Shown here: positions 33,943 through 44,965 of the stretch, in pieces
Layout of the letters: every line of letters starts with the position of its first letter
How positions within the stretch are numbered: the stretch's first letter is position 1
Notes under the pieces: generated by a model
Database searches by the model: none
Told to the model about the DNA's origin: nothing
Seen by the model: the letters and a program-made list of their open reading frames with translations, nothing else
Source of the DNA: Bordetella trematum
GTDB lineage: Bacteria; Pseudomonadota; Gammaproteobacteria; Burkholderiales; Burkholderiaceae_B
Assembly: GCF_900078335.1 (NCBI RefSeq)
Contig: NZ_FKBR01000022.1
Location: 65,786-129,785 of the forward strand
Direction of reading: 5' to 3'
Length of the DNA: 64,000 nucleotides
Program-made: the position numbers and the translations under genes

Positions 33943-33964
33943 AACCGGTGCCGCCGGTTTTTTT
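33943..33964. terminator. Weak hairpin with T run (plus direction)
   Basis: AACCGG-TGCCG-CCGGTT followed by TTTTT in the plus direction. No plus-strand gene ends nearby, so its role is unclear. In the minus direction it would lie in the leader of the symporter operon. Confidence 0.35.
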
Positions 33965-34035
33965 GTGCCCTTATGCAGGGCCTGTCTCCTCACCTGCATG
34001 GGACGGAATTCTGCACCACTTACGGGCATGTCACA

Positions 34036-34052
34036 CTAGGGGAATGCCCTAG
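34036..34052. promoter_or_regulatory. 17-bp palindrome upstream of the symporter operon
   Basis: CTAGGG-GAATG-CCCTAG, a perfect 6+6 dyad with a 5-base centre, about 180 bases upstream of the DUF4212 start. The form suits a dimeric activator such as a LuxR/FixJ-type response regulator. The identity of the protein is inferred. Confidence 0.5.
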
Positions 34053-34091
34053 GTCGGGGCATTTAAACCGGACAATGCGCCATTCTGGTGC

Positions 34092-34150
34092 AAAAAGCCG
34101 CCAAGCTCTCGCAATGGGCAGCCAACGCCAGGCAGCCCCTTGCTGGCGGC
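34092..34150 (-). terminator. icd terminator
   Basis: On the minus strand GCCGCCA pairs with TGGCGGC across a 40-base structured loop and is followed by TTTTTG. It starts 8 bases after the icd stop. Confidence 0.65.
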
Positions 34151-34157
34151 ACGGGGC

Positions 34158-35414
34158 TTACATGTTTTCGATCATCTTGGCGCCAAAGCCGGAGCATGAC
34201 ACCTGGATCGCGCCGGGCAGCAGGCGGGCGAAATCGTAAGTGACGTGCTTGGACTGAATGGTTTTTTCCATGCTGGCGAGAATCAGGTCGGCCGCTTCCA
34301 GCCAGCCCATGTGACGCAGCATCATTTCGGCCGACAGGATCTCCGAGCCCGGATTGACGTAATCCTTGCCGGCATATTTGGGCGCCGAACCATGGGTGGC
34401 CTCGAACATCGCGACGGTGTCGGAGATATTGCCGCCCGGGGCAATGCCGATGCCGCCGACCTGCGCAGCCACCGCCGCCGAAATATAGTCGCCGTCCAGG
34501 TTGAGGGTGGCGATCACGTCGTACTCGGCCGGACGCATCAGAACCTGCTGCAGGAAGGCGTCTGCAATGACATCCTTGATGATGATGTCGCGTCCGCCAC
34601 GCGGATGCTTGATCTTGCACCAGGGACCGTTGTCGATCAGCTGAGCGCCGAACTCACGCCGTGCCAGCGCATAGCCCCAGTCGCGAAAGCCCCCTTCGGT
34701 GAACTTCATGATATTGCCCTTGTGAACCAGCGTGACCGAGGCGCGGTCGTGGTCCAGGGCATACTGAATGGCCTTGCGCACCAGGCGCTCGGTGCCCTCG
34801 CGCGAAACCGGCTTGATGCCGATGGAGGCCGTATCGGGGAAACGGATCTGGGTCACGCCCAGGTCCTGCTGCAGGAAGTCGATCAGTTTGCGCGCCTCGG
34901 GCGTCTCGGCCATGTATTCGATGCCGGCATAGATATCCTCGGAGTTTTCGCGGAAGATGACCATGTTGGTCTTCTGCGGCTCGCGCACCGGCGTAGGCAC
35001 CCCCTGGAAGTATCGTACCGGACGCACGCAGGCGTACAGGTCCAGGCGCTGGCGCAGCGCCACGTTCAGCGAACGCAGGCCCGCCCCCACCGGCGTGGTG
35101 ATGGGGCCCTTGATGGACACCAGATAGTCACGCAGCACCTCGAGGGTTTCCTCGGGCAGCCAATGGTTTTCGCCATAGACCCGGGTGGCCTTCTGGCCGG
35201 CGTAGACCTCCATCCAATGGATGCGACGCTGGCCGCCGTAGGCTTTCTGCACGGCGGCATCCACCACCTTGAGCATCACCGGCGTGATATCGGCGCCGGT
35301 GCCGTCGCCTTCGATGTAGGGAATGATGACTTCATCCGGGATATTCAGACTGCCATCAGGATTGACCGTGATCCTCTGCCCCCCCTCGGGGATCCTGATA
35401 TGTTGATACGACAT
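34158..35414 (-). CDS. icd: Isocitrate dehydrogenase (NADP+)
   Basis: Oxidative decarboxylation of isocitrate to 2-oxoglutarate in the TCA cycle. 418 residues from [12 protein letters not shown], with GGAG upstream; this is the dimeric E. coli-type enzyme. It contains [15 protein letters not shown], the regulatory phosphorylation loop as [14 protein letters not shown] (Ser in SED), Lys in [12 protein letters not shown], and the Asp ligands in [10 protein letters not shown]. It is NADP-type by overall similarity; the specificity residues near [15 protein letters not shown] fit. Confidence 0.97.
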   Translation of the reverse strand: MSYQHIRIPEGGQRITVNPDGSLNIPDEVIIPYIEGDGTGADITPVMLKVVDAAVQKAYGGQRRIHWMEVYAGQKATRVYGENHWLPEETLEVLRDYLVSIKGPITTPVGAGLRSLNVALRQRLDLYACVRPVRYFQGVPTPVREPQKTNMVIFRENSEDIYAGIEYMAETPEARKLIDFLQQDLGVTQIRFPDTASIGIKPVSREGTERLVRKAIQYALDHDRASVTLVHKGNIMKFTEGGFRDWGYALARREFGAQLIDNGPWCKIKHPRGGRDIIIKDVIADAFLQQVLMRPAEYDVIATLNLDGDYISAAVAAQVGGIGIAPGGNISDTVAMFEATHGSAPKYAGKDYVNPGSEILSAEMMLRHMGWLEAADLILASMEKTIQSKHVTYDFARLLPGAIQVSCSGFGAKMIENM

Positions 35415-35563
35415 GGCTTGCTCCACTTTTTGATGACCTGCGTGCCGCCAGGCAGCGAGGCTGCCGGCCGCGAACATGGAACCATTCTATAGCGCAATTC
35501 AGGGGGGCTATCCGCACAGGGCGTAAAATGGCAGGTTTTGCAAGCACTTTTCCTGGCCCACGA

Positions 35564-35989
35564 ATGTTCAATCCCTCGCGCGACCAAGTTCGCGAATTCT
35601 TTATCGAGACCTGGCGCAAACACCGCGCCAACGAGCTGCTCACGCCGCTGGAGTCGATGGCGCTGGACTGGGTGCTGGAACATCCCGAATACCACGGCGA
35701 CCTCGAAAGCCCGGACGCCATGACGCAGGAGTACCCCGTCGAGAAGGGGCGCACCAACCCTTTTCTGCACCTGTCCATGCATCTGGCCATCGCAGAACAG
35801 CTGTCCATCGATCATCCGCGCGGCATCCGCAATGCCTACCAGACGCTGGTGCGACGCATGGACGCGCACCAGGCCGCGCATGAAATCATGGACTGTCTGG
35901 GCCAGGTCGTCTGGGAAGCCCAGCGCCTGGGCGCCCCGCTGGACAGCGACGTCTACATCGATCTGATCCGCCAGCGCGCGGGCCGCTAG
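35564..35989 (+). CDS. DUF1841 family protein
   Basis: A 141-residue soluble protein of the DUF1841 family, common in betaproteobacteria and of unknown function. It opens MFNPSRDQVREFF and contains the family's histidine-rich block HLSMHLAIAEQLSIDHPRG and AAHEIMDCLGQVVWEAQR. The conserved histidines could bind metal, but that is not shown. An ATG at 35528 in the same frame has a slightly better ribosome-binding site and would add 12 non-conserved residues. Confidence 0.85.
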   Translation: MFNPSRDQVREFFIETWRKHRANELLTPLESMALDWVLEHPEYHGDLESPDAMTQEYPVEKGRTNPFLHLSMHLAIAEQLSIDHPRGIRNAYQTLVRRMDAHQAAHEIMDCLGQVVWEAQRLGAPLDSDVYIDLIRQRAGR

Positions 35990-36105
35990 ACGGGCATGCG
36001 GCGGGCGGCCCCGCCCCGGGGCGGCGGGAATGTACGATAATCCTTGCACACCCCGTCTGCCGCAGCGGCGCGACGCGCCCGGCTCAACCCGATTCCCGCC
36101 TCCCG

Positions 36106-36972
36106 ATGTCCCAGACCCAATCGACCGCACCATCCGAACGTTTCGAAGGCACCGACCGCTACGTTGCCACCGATGATCTCAAGCTGGCGGTCAACGCCGC
36201 CCTCACCCTGCAACGCCCCCTGCTGATCAAAGGCGAACCCGGCACCGGCAAGACCATGCTGGCCGAGGAAGTCGCCCGCGCCCTGGGACGCCCGCTGCTG
36301 CAGTGGCACATCAAGTCGACCACCAAGGCCCACCAGGGCCTGTATGAATACGATGCGGTCTCGCGCCTGCGCGACTCGCAGCTCGGCGACGAAAAAGTCC
36401 GCGACATCCGCAACTACATCGTGCAGGGCACGCTGTGGCAGGCCTTTCAGGCCGACGAGCCGGTGGTGCTGCTGATCGACGAGATCGACAAGGCCGACAT
36501 CGAGTTTCCCAACGATCTGCTGCGCGAGCTCGACCGCATGGAATTCCATGTCTACGAAACGCGCGAAACCATCGCCGCGCGTCATCGCCCGCTGGTCATC
36601 ATCACCTCCAACAACGAGAAAGACCTGCCCGACGCCTTCCTGCGCCGCTGCTTCTTTCACTACATCCGTTTCCCGGATCGCGACACCATGCGCGATATCG
36701 TGGCCGTGCACTATCCCGAATTGCGCGCCGACGTGCTGCGCGCCGCCCTGGACACGTTCTTCGCCCTGCGCGAGGCGCCGGGCCTGAAGAAAAAACCGTC
36801 CACCTCCGAGTTGCTGGACTGGCTGCGGTTGCTGATGGCCGAAGGCATCGAAGCCGAACGCATCGACGCCGACAGCGCCGTGCCCCTGATGGCGGGCGCC
36901 CTGCTCAAGAACGAACAGGACGTCCACCTGCTGGAGCGCCTGGCCGGCATGGCCCGCAACCTGCGCCGCTGA
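36106..36972 (+). CDS. MoxR-family AAA+ ATPase
   Basis: 288 residues: Walker A GEPGTGKTMLAEE, Walker B VVLLIDEIDKAD, sensor 1 IITSNNEKDLPDAFLRRCFF, and a C-terminal lid. MoxR proteins work as chaperones that load metal or assemble complexes together with a VWA-domain partner. The VWA gene follows 9 bases after the stop, so the pair is one unit. The client is unknown here; no oxidase or dehydrogenase genes lie beside it. Confidence 0.93.
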   Translation: MSQTQSTAPSERFEGTDRYVATDDLKLAVNAALTLQRPLLIKGEPGTGKTMLAEEVARALGRPLLQWHIKSTTKAHQGLYEYDAVSRLRDSQLGDEKVRDIRNYIVQGTLWQAFQADEPVVLLIDEIDKADIEFPNDLLRELDRMEFHVYETRETIAARHRPLVIITSNNEKDLPDAFLRRCFFHYIRFPDRDTMRDIVAVHYPELRADVLRAALDTFFALREAPGLKKKPSTSELLDWLRLLMAEGIEAERIDADSAVPLMAGALLKNEQDVHLLERLAGMARNLRR

Positions 36973-36981
36973 CCTGCCGCC

Positions 36982-38154
36982 ATGCTGACGGAATTCTTCT
37001 ATCACCTGCGCGACCATCGCCTGCCGGTGTCGGTCAATGAATATCTGACGCTGCTGCAGGCGCTGCGTGCGCAGGTGATGCCGCCCACACTGGACGACTT
37101 CTATTTCCTGGCCCGCACCACGCTGATCAAGGACGAAAGCCTGTTCGACCGCTACGACCAGGCTTTCGGCAGTTACTACAGAAAGCTGGAGGCGGCGCTG
37201 CCCGCCGATCGCGAGATCCCGCTGGACTGGCTGATCAAGGAATTCGAGAAGAGCCTCACCCCGGAAGAAAAAGCCGCGATCCAGAAGCATGGCTGGGACA
37301 AGCTCATGGAGCTTTTCAAAGAACGGCTCAACGAGCAGAAGGGCCGCCACGCCGGTGGCAACAAGTGGGTCGGCACCGGCGGCACGTCGCCCTTCGGCAA
37401 CGGCGGCTACCACCCCGAGGGCATCCGCGTGGGCGGAGAATCGGCCGGCCACCGCACCGCCGTCAAGGTCTGGGAGTCACGCCAGTTCCGCGACTACGAC
37501 GACCAGGTCGAACTCGGCACGCGCAACTTCAAGGTCGCATTGCGCCGGCTGCGCCGCTTTGCACGCGAAGGCGCCGACCTGGAGCTCGACCTGGACGACA
37601 CCATCGCCCATACCGCGCGCAACGCCGGCCATCTGGACCTGCGCCTGGTTCCCCAGCGACGCAATACCGTCAAGGTGCTGATGCTGCTGGATGTCGGCGG
37701 CAGCATGGACGATCACATCGCCCGCGTCGAGGAACTGTTCTCGGCCGCACGCAGCGAATTCCGCCACCTCGACGTCTATTACTTCCACAACTGCCCCTAC
37801 GAGTCGGTCTGGCAGCACAATACGCGCCGCCATGCCGAACGCATCGACACCTGGGACCTGCTGCGCAAGTACAACGCGGACTGGCGCCTGATCATCGTGG
37901 GCGATGCCACCATGAGTCCGTACGAGATCCTGCATCCCGGCGGCTCGGTCGAGCACTACAACAAAGAGACCGGTGCGACCTGGATGCGGCGCCTGCTCGA
38001 CACCTGGCCCAAGGCCGTATGGCTCAACCCCGAGCCCTCGGCCTATTGGCAGTACCGGCAGTCCATCGCCTTGATACGCGACATCATGCAGGAACGCATG
38101 TTCCCCGTCACGGTCGGCGGCCTAGAACAGGCCATGCGCATTCTCGCCAAGTAG
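36982..38154 (+). CDS. VWA-domain (CoxE-like) partner of MoxR
   Basis: 390 residues: a helical N-terminal region (1-110), a Gly-rich linker with GGTSPFGNGGYHPEG, and a von Willebrand A domain from about 228. The MIDAS motif is D237-V-G-G-S241, so the usual D-x-S-x-S has a glycine in place of the first serine; the later GDATMSPYE block supplies the distal Asp. Co-occurrence with MoxR is the classic chaperone pair. No signal peptide or membrane anchor, so it is cytoplasmic. Confidence 0.88.
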   Translation: MLTEFFYHLRDHRLPVSVNEYLTLLQALRAQVMPPTLDDFYFLARTTLIKDESLFDRYDQAFGSYYRKLEAALPADREIPLDWLIKEFEKSLTPEEKAAIQKHGWDKLMELFKERLNEQKGRHAGGNKWVGTGGTSPFGNGGYHPEGIRVGGESAGHRTAVKVWESRQFRDYDDQVELGTRNFKVALRRLRRFAREGADLELDLDDTIAHTARNAGHLDLRLVPQRRNTVKVLMLLDVGGSMDDHIARVEELFSAARSEFRHLDVYYFHNCPYESVWQHNTRRHAERIDTWDLLRKYNADWRLIIVGDATMSPYEILHPGGSVEHYNKETGATWMRRLLDTWPKAVWLNPEPSAYWQYRQSIALIRDIMQERMFPVTVGGLEQAMRILAK

Positions 38155-38187
38155 GCAGCGTCGCAGCCCTCAGGGCCTGGACGCTGT

Positions 38188-38210
38188 GCGGCAGGCCTCA
38201 GCCTGCCGCA
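38188..38210. other. Perfect 10-bp hairpin across a convergent gene end
   Basis: GCGGCAGGC-CTCA-GCCTGCCGC (with one further T-A pair) spans the stop codon of the minus-strand acidic-protein gene, 33 bases after the VWA gene. It has no T run in either direction, so it is at best a processing barrier or a Rho-assisted end. Confidence 0.5.
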
Positions 38211-38518
38211 GGGCAACCCCGCCAGGCGATTTCCTCGCCATCCATGTCCAGGTCGAACAGATCATTGGCGGCTTCGCCCTGCGCAAGCTGCATTTCCAGC
38301 ACATGGCCGGAGAATCCGCAGGGTTGCACGCCGGGCTCCCGGCAATAGCGCCCATCGTTCAGATCGACGACATAGGTATTGGTGTCATGCGCCAGGATGG
38401 CGACATAGCGGCCATCTTCGCTGGCATAGGCGTAGCGGAACTGGCCCTTGATGTGCGCTTGCGTAAGCGCGCGGCCCAACAGCACGGACAGGGCCTGGGC
38501 GACGGTATCGGTCAACAT
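38198..38518 (-). CDS. Small acidic protein of unknown function (106 aa)
   Basis: 106 residues, acidic, with GGAGGA 5 bases before the ATG at 38518, so the start is firm. The pattern QFRYAYASEDGRYVAILAHD, TYVVDLNDGRYC and a C-terminal NDLFDLDMDGEE suggests a small beta-rich cytoplasmic domain. I do not recognise a family. Confidence 0.65.
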   Translation of the reverse strand: MLTDTVAQALSVLLGRALTQAHIKGQFRYAYASEDGRYVAILAHDTNTYVVDLNDGRYCREPGVQPCGFSGHVLEMQLAQGEAANDLFDLDMDGEEIAWRGCPAAG

Positions 38519-38782
38519 GGATTCCTCCGGCGCGGCGCAGCACCCGACCGCGGCTGATCCGCGCCGGGGCGCCTCGACATAGGCGATGGCGGGCAAGACA
38601 GCAGCCGCCACGTATCATTAGCGTACTGCTATCGCTGCGTCCCCGACAAACCCCTGCCTGAGTCAAGCTGTAACCGGCAAAAACAGTCTCAGGCACGGTC
38701 CCAGAAGGATCGGCCGGCGCACTTTCGAACCATTGCCAGCGTTTACACTCCAACTCACTTTGCCGTTGATGAGGACTCGACC

Positions 38783-41536
38783 ATGCACTTTTCGCTGACC
38801 GGCGTGACCCGAAACCTGAGCGCAGCACTATGTATCGCATTCATTGGGGGGCCGGCTGCCGTCTACGCGGCGTCACCCAGCGAAATCACATCCATCGAGG
38901 GCATCACGGAATACCGCCTGGACAATGGCCTGAGGGTATTGCTCGTCCCCGACTCGTCCAAGCCGACCACCACCGTCAACATGACCTATCTGGTCGGCTC
39001 GCGCAACGAGAACTACGGCCAGACCGGCATGGCCCACCTGCTTGAGCACATGCTGTTCAAGGGCACACCCAGCACCCGCAACGCCCTGGGCGAGTTCTCG
39101 CGCCGCGGCCTGCGTGCCAATGGCACCACCTCCGGCGACCGCACCAACTATTTCGCCAGCTTCGCGGCCAACCCCGAAACCTTGCGCTGGTATCTCGGCT
39201 GGCAGGCCGATGCCATGGTCAATTCGCTCATCGCCAAGGAGGACCTGGACTCCGAAATGACGGTGGTGCGCAATGAAATGGAAAGCGGCGAGAACAATCC
39301 TTTCCGCGTGCTGATGCAGAAAATGCTCGCCGCGGCCTTCCAGTGGCACAACTACGGCAAGAGCACCATCGGTGCGCGCAGCGACGTCGAGAACGTCGAC
39401 GTCGCCCAGCTGCGCGCCTTCTACCACGAGTACTACCAGCCGGATAACGCCGTGCTGATCGTGGCCGGCAAGTTCGACCCCAAGACCACCCTCGCGGCCA
39501 TCGAGGACACGCTGGGCAAGCTGCCCAAACCCACCCGCAGCCTGCCGCGCGAGTACACCGTCGAACCGCAGCAGGACGGGGAACGCTCGGTAACGTTGCG
39601 CCGCGCTGGCGGCACGCCGCTGGTGGCAGCGATGTATCACATCCCGGCAGCAGGCAGCCCCGACTACATCCCCATGGATCTGGCCACCATCATGCTGGCC
39701 GACACGCCTTCGGGCCGCCTGTATCACGCCTTGGTGCCCACCAAGCTGGCCTCCGGCGTGTTCGGCTTCACCATGGATCAGCTCGATCCCGGCGTGGCCA
39801 TGTTCGGCGCCCAGCTGCAGGCAGGCATGAATCAGACCCAGGCGCTGCAGACCCTCACCTCCACCCTGAACACCCTCTCGGAAAAGCCGTTCACCGCCGA
39901 AGAACTCGAACGCGCCCGCAGCAAGTGGCTGACGAGCTGGCAGCAAACCTACAGCGATCCGGAAAAAGTGGGCATCGCCCTGTCGGAGGCCATCGCCTCG
40001 GGCGACTGGCGCCTGTTCTTCCTGCAGCGCGATCGCGCACGGGCCGCCACCCTGCCCGAGGTGCAGCGTGTGGCCGAAGCCTACCTGCGCCCCAGCAACC
40101 TGACCGAAGGCCGCTACATCCCCACCGAGAAACCCGTGCGCTCGCCGCTGGGCGCCCGGCCCGACCTGGACAGCGTCTTCAAGGACTACAAGGGCGATGC
40201 CGACTTCAAGGCGGTCGAGGCCTTCGACCCCACGCCGGCCAATATCGACAAGCACACCCAGCGCCGCACCCTTGATCTGCCCAATGGCCCGGTCGAACTG
40301 GCGCTGCTGCCCAAGGCCACCCGTGGCGATCGCGTCGCCGCCGACCTGCTGCTGCAATTCGGCAACGTCGACAGTCTGCGCGGCCAGCGCGTCAACCTGA
40401 GCGCCGTGGCCGACCTGCTTGCCCGCGGCACGCCCAAGCTGACCCGCCAGCAGATCAGCGACCGCATCGACCAGCTGCAGGCCCAGGTCGCCATCAATGG
40501 CTCGGGCACCGACCTGGCCATCAGCATGGAAACCACGCGCGAACACCTGCCGGCGCTCATCGAGCTGATGCTGGACATCACGCGCAACGCCAACTTCCCC
40601 CAGGAAGAGCTGGATGAATACAAGCGCCAGGTCAGCACTTCCATCGAAAGCGCCATGACCGAGCCCACCGCCCTCGCCTCGCGCGTGCTGGCCCGCCACG
40701 ACAACCCCTGGAAGCCCGATGACGTGCGCTACGTGCCCACCTTCGAAGAGGCGCTGCAATCCGCCCAGAAACTCCAGCGTCAGGCCCTGATCGAGACCCA
40801 CAAGCGCTTCTACGGTGCCGGCCAGGTCAAGCTGTCGGTCGTCGGCGACTTCGACCCGGCGGCAGTCGAGAGCGCCGTGAAGAAGGGCCTGGACGGCTGG
40901 CAGCGGGCGCCAGCCTTCACGCGCATTCCGACGCCCTTCGAGAAGATCAAGCCGGAGCAATTCACCCTCGAGACCCCGGACAAGGCCAACGCCTTCTATA
41001 TCTCGCGCCTGCCCCTGCCGCTGCAGGACACCAACGCCGATTATCCGGCGCTGTACCTGGCCAACTTCCTGCTGGGCACCTCGGAAACCTCGCGCCTGTG
41101 GACCCGGGTGCGCGAACAGGATGGTCTGTCGTACAACGTGCGCAGCAATCTGGCCGTTTCGGCCTTCGAACCCTCGGCCAACTGGACGATCTACGCCATC
41201 TACGCGCCCGAGAATCGTCAGCGCGTCGAGAACGCGATCAACGAAGAGCTGGCCCGCGTTCTGAAGGACGGCTTCACCGACCAGGAAATCAAGGACGGCG
41301 TGACCGCGCTGCTGAACTATCGCAATCTGTCGCGCGCCCAGGACGACACCCTGGCCGGCAGCTGGCTGCACTACCTGCAGACCGGCCGCAGCTTCGCCTG
41401 GAGCGCCGAGATGGACCAGAAGCTGTCCGCCCTCACGACCGCGCAGGTCAATGCGGCTCTGCGCAAGTACCTGCAACCGCAGGGCTTCAGCACGGCCGTG
41501 GCAGGCGACTTCAGCAAGGCGCCGGCCAAGCCTTGA
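38783..41536 (+). CDS. M16 zinc peptidase, full-length periplasmic type
   Basis: 917 residues with a signal peptide (MHFSLTGVTRNLSAALCIAF to about AVYAAS), hence periplasmic. It is made of two M16 halves. The active half has the inverted zinc motif H85-L-L-E-H89 and the third ligand in the downstream ESGENNPF block about 76 residues on. The C-terminal half (from about 500) lacks the motif and is structural. It has the size of an insulinase/pitrilysin-like processing peptidase. It may degrade peptides or signal sequences; the substrate is unknown. Strong terminator at 41571. Confidence 0.93.
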   Translation: MHFSLTGVTRNLSAALCIAFIGGPAAVYAASPSEITSIEGITEYRLDNGLRVLLVPDSSKPTTTVNMTYLVGSRNENYGQTGMAHLLEHMLFKGTPSTRNALGEFSRRGLRANGTTSGDRTNYFASFAANPETLRWYLGWQADAMVNSLIAKEDLDSEMTVVRNEMESGENNPFRVLMQKMLAAAFQWHNYGKSTIGARSDVENVDVAQLRAFYHEYYQPDNAVLIVAGKFDPKTTLAAIEDTLGKLPKPTRSLPREYTVEPQQDGERSVTLRRAGGTPLVAAMYHIPAAGSPDYIPMDLATIMLADTPSGRLYHALVPTKLASGVFGFTMDQLDPGVAMFGAQLQAGMNQTQALQTLTSTLNTLSEKPFTAEELERARSKWLTSWQQTYSDPEKVGIALSEAIASGDWRLFFLQRDRARAATLPEVQRVAEAYLRPSNLTEGRYIPTEKPVRSPLGARPDLDSVFKDYKGDADFKAVEAFDPTPANIDKHTQRRTLDLPNGPVELALLPKATRGDRVAADLLLQFGNVDSLRGQRVNLSAVADLLARGTPKLTRQQISDRIDQLQAQVAINGSGTDLAISMETTREHLPALIELMLDITRNANFPQEELDEYKRQVSTSIESAMTEPTALASRVLARHDNPWKPDDVRYVPTFEEALQSAQKLQRQALIETHKRFYGAGQVKLSVVGDFDPAAVESAVKKGLDGWQRAPAFTRIPTPFEKIKPEQFTLETPDKANAFYISRLPLPLQDTNADYPALYLANFLLGTSETSRLWTRVREQDGLSYNVRSNLAVSAFEPSANWTIYAIYAPENRQRVENAINEELARVLKDGFTDQEIKDGVTALLNYRNLSRAQDDTLAGSWLHYLQTGRSFAWSAEMDQKLSALTTAQVNAALRKYLQPQGFSTAVAGDFSKAPAKP

Positions 41537-41570
41537 ACCCCGGCCCGCCGGCGCTGCCCGGCACCGGCGC

Positions 41571-41602
41571 GATAACGGGCCCGATCGGGCCCGTTATCTT
41601 TT
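41571..41602 (+). terminator. Terminator of the M16 peptidase gene
   Basis: GATAACGGGCC-CGATCG-GGCCCGTTATC followed by TTTTT, 34 bases after the stop. Confidence 0.93.
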
Positions 41603-41653
41603 TGCAAACCGGCGGGCCCGAGCCCATGGCAAGGGACGGCGCACCGCGAAATG

Positions 41654-41679
41654 AAAACGGCCCCGTCGAAACGGGGCCG
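41654..41679 (-). terminator. Terminator of the grpE-dnaK-dnaJ unit
   Basis: On the minus strand CGGCCCCGT-TTCG-ACGGGGCCG is followed by TTTTC, 25 bases after the dnaJ stop. Confidence 0.88.
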
Positions 41680-41704
41680 CTGGCTTGCCGAGGTTCGCAC
41701 CGGC

Positions 41705-42832
41705 TCAGCTGAAGAACTCCTTGACGCGATCGGTCCAGGATTTGCTCTGCGGCGAATGGCGCTCGCCACCGTCGTTCAGGGACGCCTCGAACTGGCGCAG
41801 GATGTTCTTCTGCTCATCGCTCAGGCGCACCGGCGTCTCGACCACCACGTGGCAATACAGGTCGCCCGGATAGGCAGCGCGTACGCCCTTGATCCCCTTG
41901 CCGCGAAGGCGGAAAGTCTTGCCCGACTGGGTGCCTTCGGGGATGGAGATTTCCGCCTTGCCACCCAAGGTCGGCACCTGCAGGTCGCCGCCCAGCGCAG
42001 CTGTGGTGAAGGGGATGGTCAGCTCGCAGTGCAGATCATCGCCATCGCGCTGGAAGATGCGGTGCTGCTTGATGTGGATCTCGACGTACAGATCCCCCGG
42101 AGGGCCGCCATTGACGCCCGGCTCGCCGTTGCCGCCCGAGCGGATGCGCATGCCGTCATCGATCCCGGCCGGAATCTTGACCTGCAGCGTCTTGTTGCGA
42201 CGCACGCGCCCCACGCCATCGCAGCTGGTGCAGGGATCGGTGATCTCCTTGCCGCTGCCATGGCAGGTCGGGCAGGTCTGCTGCACGCTGAAGAAGCCTT
42301 GCTGCATGCGCACGGCGCCGGAGCCGCCGCAGGTGCGGCAGGTCTTGGGCGTGGTGCCGGGCTTGGCGCCCGAACCGTGGCAGGTATCGCAGTTTTCCCA
42401 ACTGGGTACGCGGATCTCGGTTTCGAAACCGTTGGCGGCCTGTTCGAGGGTGATTTCCAGCGCGTACTTGAGATCGGCGCCCCGATAGACCTGCGGACCG
42501 CCGCGACGTCCACCGCCGCCACCCCCGAAGATCTCGCCGAAGATGTCGCCAAAGGCATCGGCGAAACCGCCACCCATGCCCGCGCCACCCATGCCGGCGG
42601 CATTCGGGTCGACGCCGGCATGGCCATAGCGGTCATACGCGGCGCGCTTCTGATCGTCGCCCAGGACTTCGTAGGCTTCTTTGGCCTCTTTGAATTTTTC
42701 TTCGGCTTCTTTGTTGCCCGGATTGCGGTCCGGGTGGTACTTCATGGCCAGCTTCCGGTAGGCCTTCTTCAGTTCGTCATCCGAGGCGTTTTTCGCCACG
42801 CCCAGGATGTCGTAGTAATCACGTTTTGCCAT
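41705..42832 (-). CDS. dnaJ: Chaperone DnaJ (Hsp40, class A)
   Basis: Co-chaperone that stimulates DnaK ATPase and delivers unfolded clients. 375 residues: J domain with HPD in KYHPDRNP, Gly-rich linker ([19 protein letters not shown]), four zinc-finger repeats [24 protein letters not shown] and CTSCDGVG, and a C-terminal client-binding region. It is last of the stress operon; an intercistronic hairpin lies between dnaK and this gene. Confidence 0.98.
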   Translation of the reverse strand: MAKRDYYDILGVAKNASDDELKKAYRKLAMKYHPDRNPGNKEAEEKFKEAKEAYEVLGDDQKRAAYDRYGHAGVDPNAAGMGGAGMGGGFADAFGDIFGEIFGGGGGGRRGGPQVYRGADLKYALEITLEQAANGFETEIRVPSWENCDTCHGSGAKPGTTPKTCRTCGGSGAVRMQQGFFSVQQTCPTCHGSGKEITDPCTSCDGVGRVRRNKTLQVKIPAGIDDGMRIRSGGNGEPGVNGGPPGDLYVEIHIKQHRIFQRDGDDLHCELTIPFTTAALGGDLQVPTLGGKAEISIPEGTQSGKTFRLRGKGIKGVRAAYPGDLYCHVVVETPVRLSDEQKNILRQFEASLNDGGERHSPQSKSWTDRVKEFFS

Positions 42833-42883
42833 GAGTCATCAGGGCTCCGGAAAGAGCCAGGTTCCAGGAAAGAGCAAAGCATC

Positions 42884-42915
42884 CGCCCGATAACCGGGGA
42901 ACCGGTTACCGGGCG
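42884..42915 (-). other. Intercistronic stem-loop between dnaK and dnaJ
   Basis: On the minus strand CGCCCGGTAACCGG-TTCC-CCGGTTATCGGGCG forms a 14-bp stem with one G-U wobble, followed by only a weak T-rich stretch (GGATGCTTTGCTCTTTCC). It could set the dnaK:dnaJ ratio by partial termination or mRNA processing. Confidence 0.65.
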
Positions 42916-42940
42916 AAAGCCTTGCATCATAGAACGAACA

Positions 42941-44875
<1,935 letters not shown>

Positions 44876-44936
44876 GGTAGGTTTACCTAAGAATCAGTTA
44901 TTGGTCGAATTAGTCAAAAAATCACAGTCCCAGCCT

Positions 44937-44965
44937 AACTGGGGACGAGGGCAGGGTTTTTCAAG
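44937..44965 (-). promoter_or_regulatory. Sigma-32 (RpoH) promoter of dnaK
   Basis: On the minus strand CTTGAAA (44959-44965) and CCCCAGTT (44937-44944) are 14 bases apart; the consensus is CTTGAAA-N11-16-CCCCATnT. It overlaps the last codons of the thioredoxin-like gene. The predicted mRNA leader is about 55 bases. Confidence 0.8.

Noticed and set aside
38873-41476. 867-codon open frame antisense to the M16 peptidase
   Set aside because: Shadow frame caused by codon bias; the plus-strand gene has signal peptide and zinc motif.
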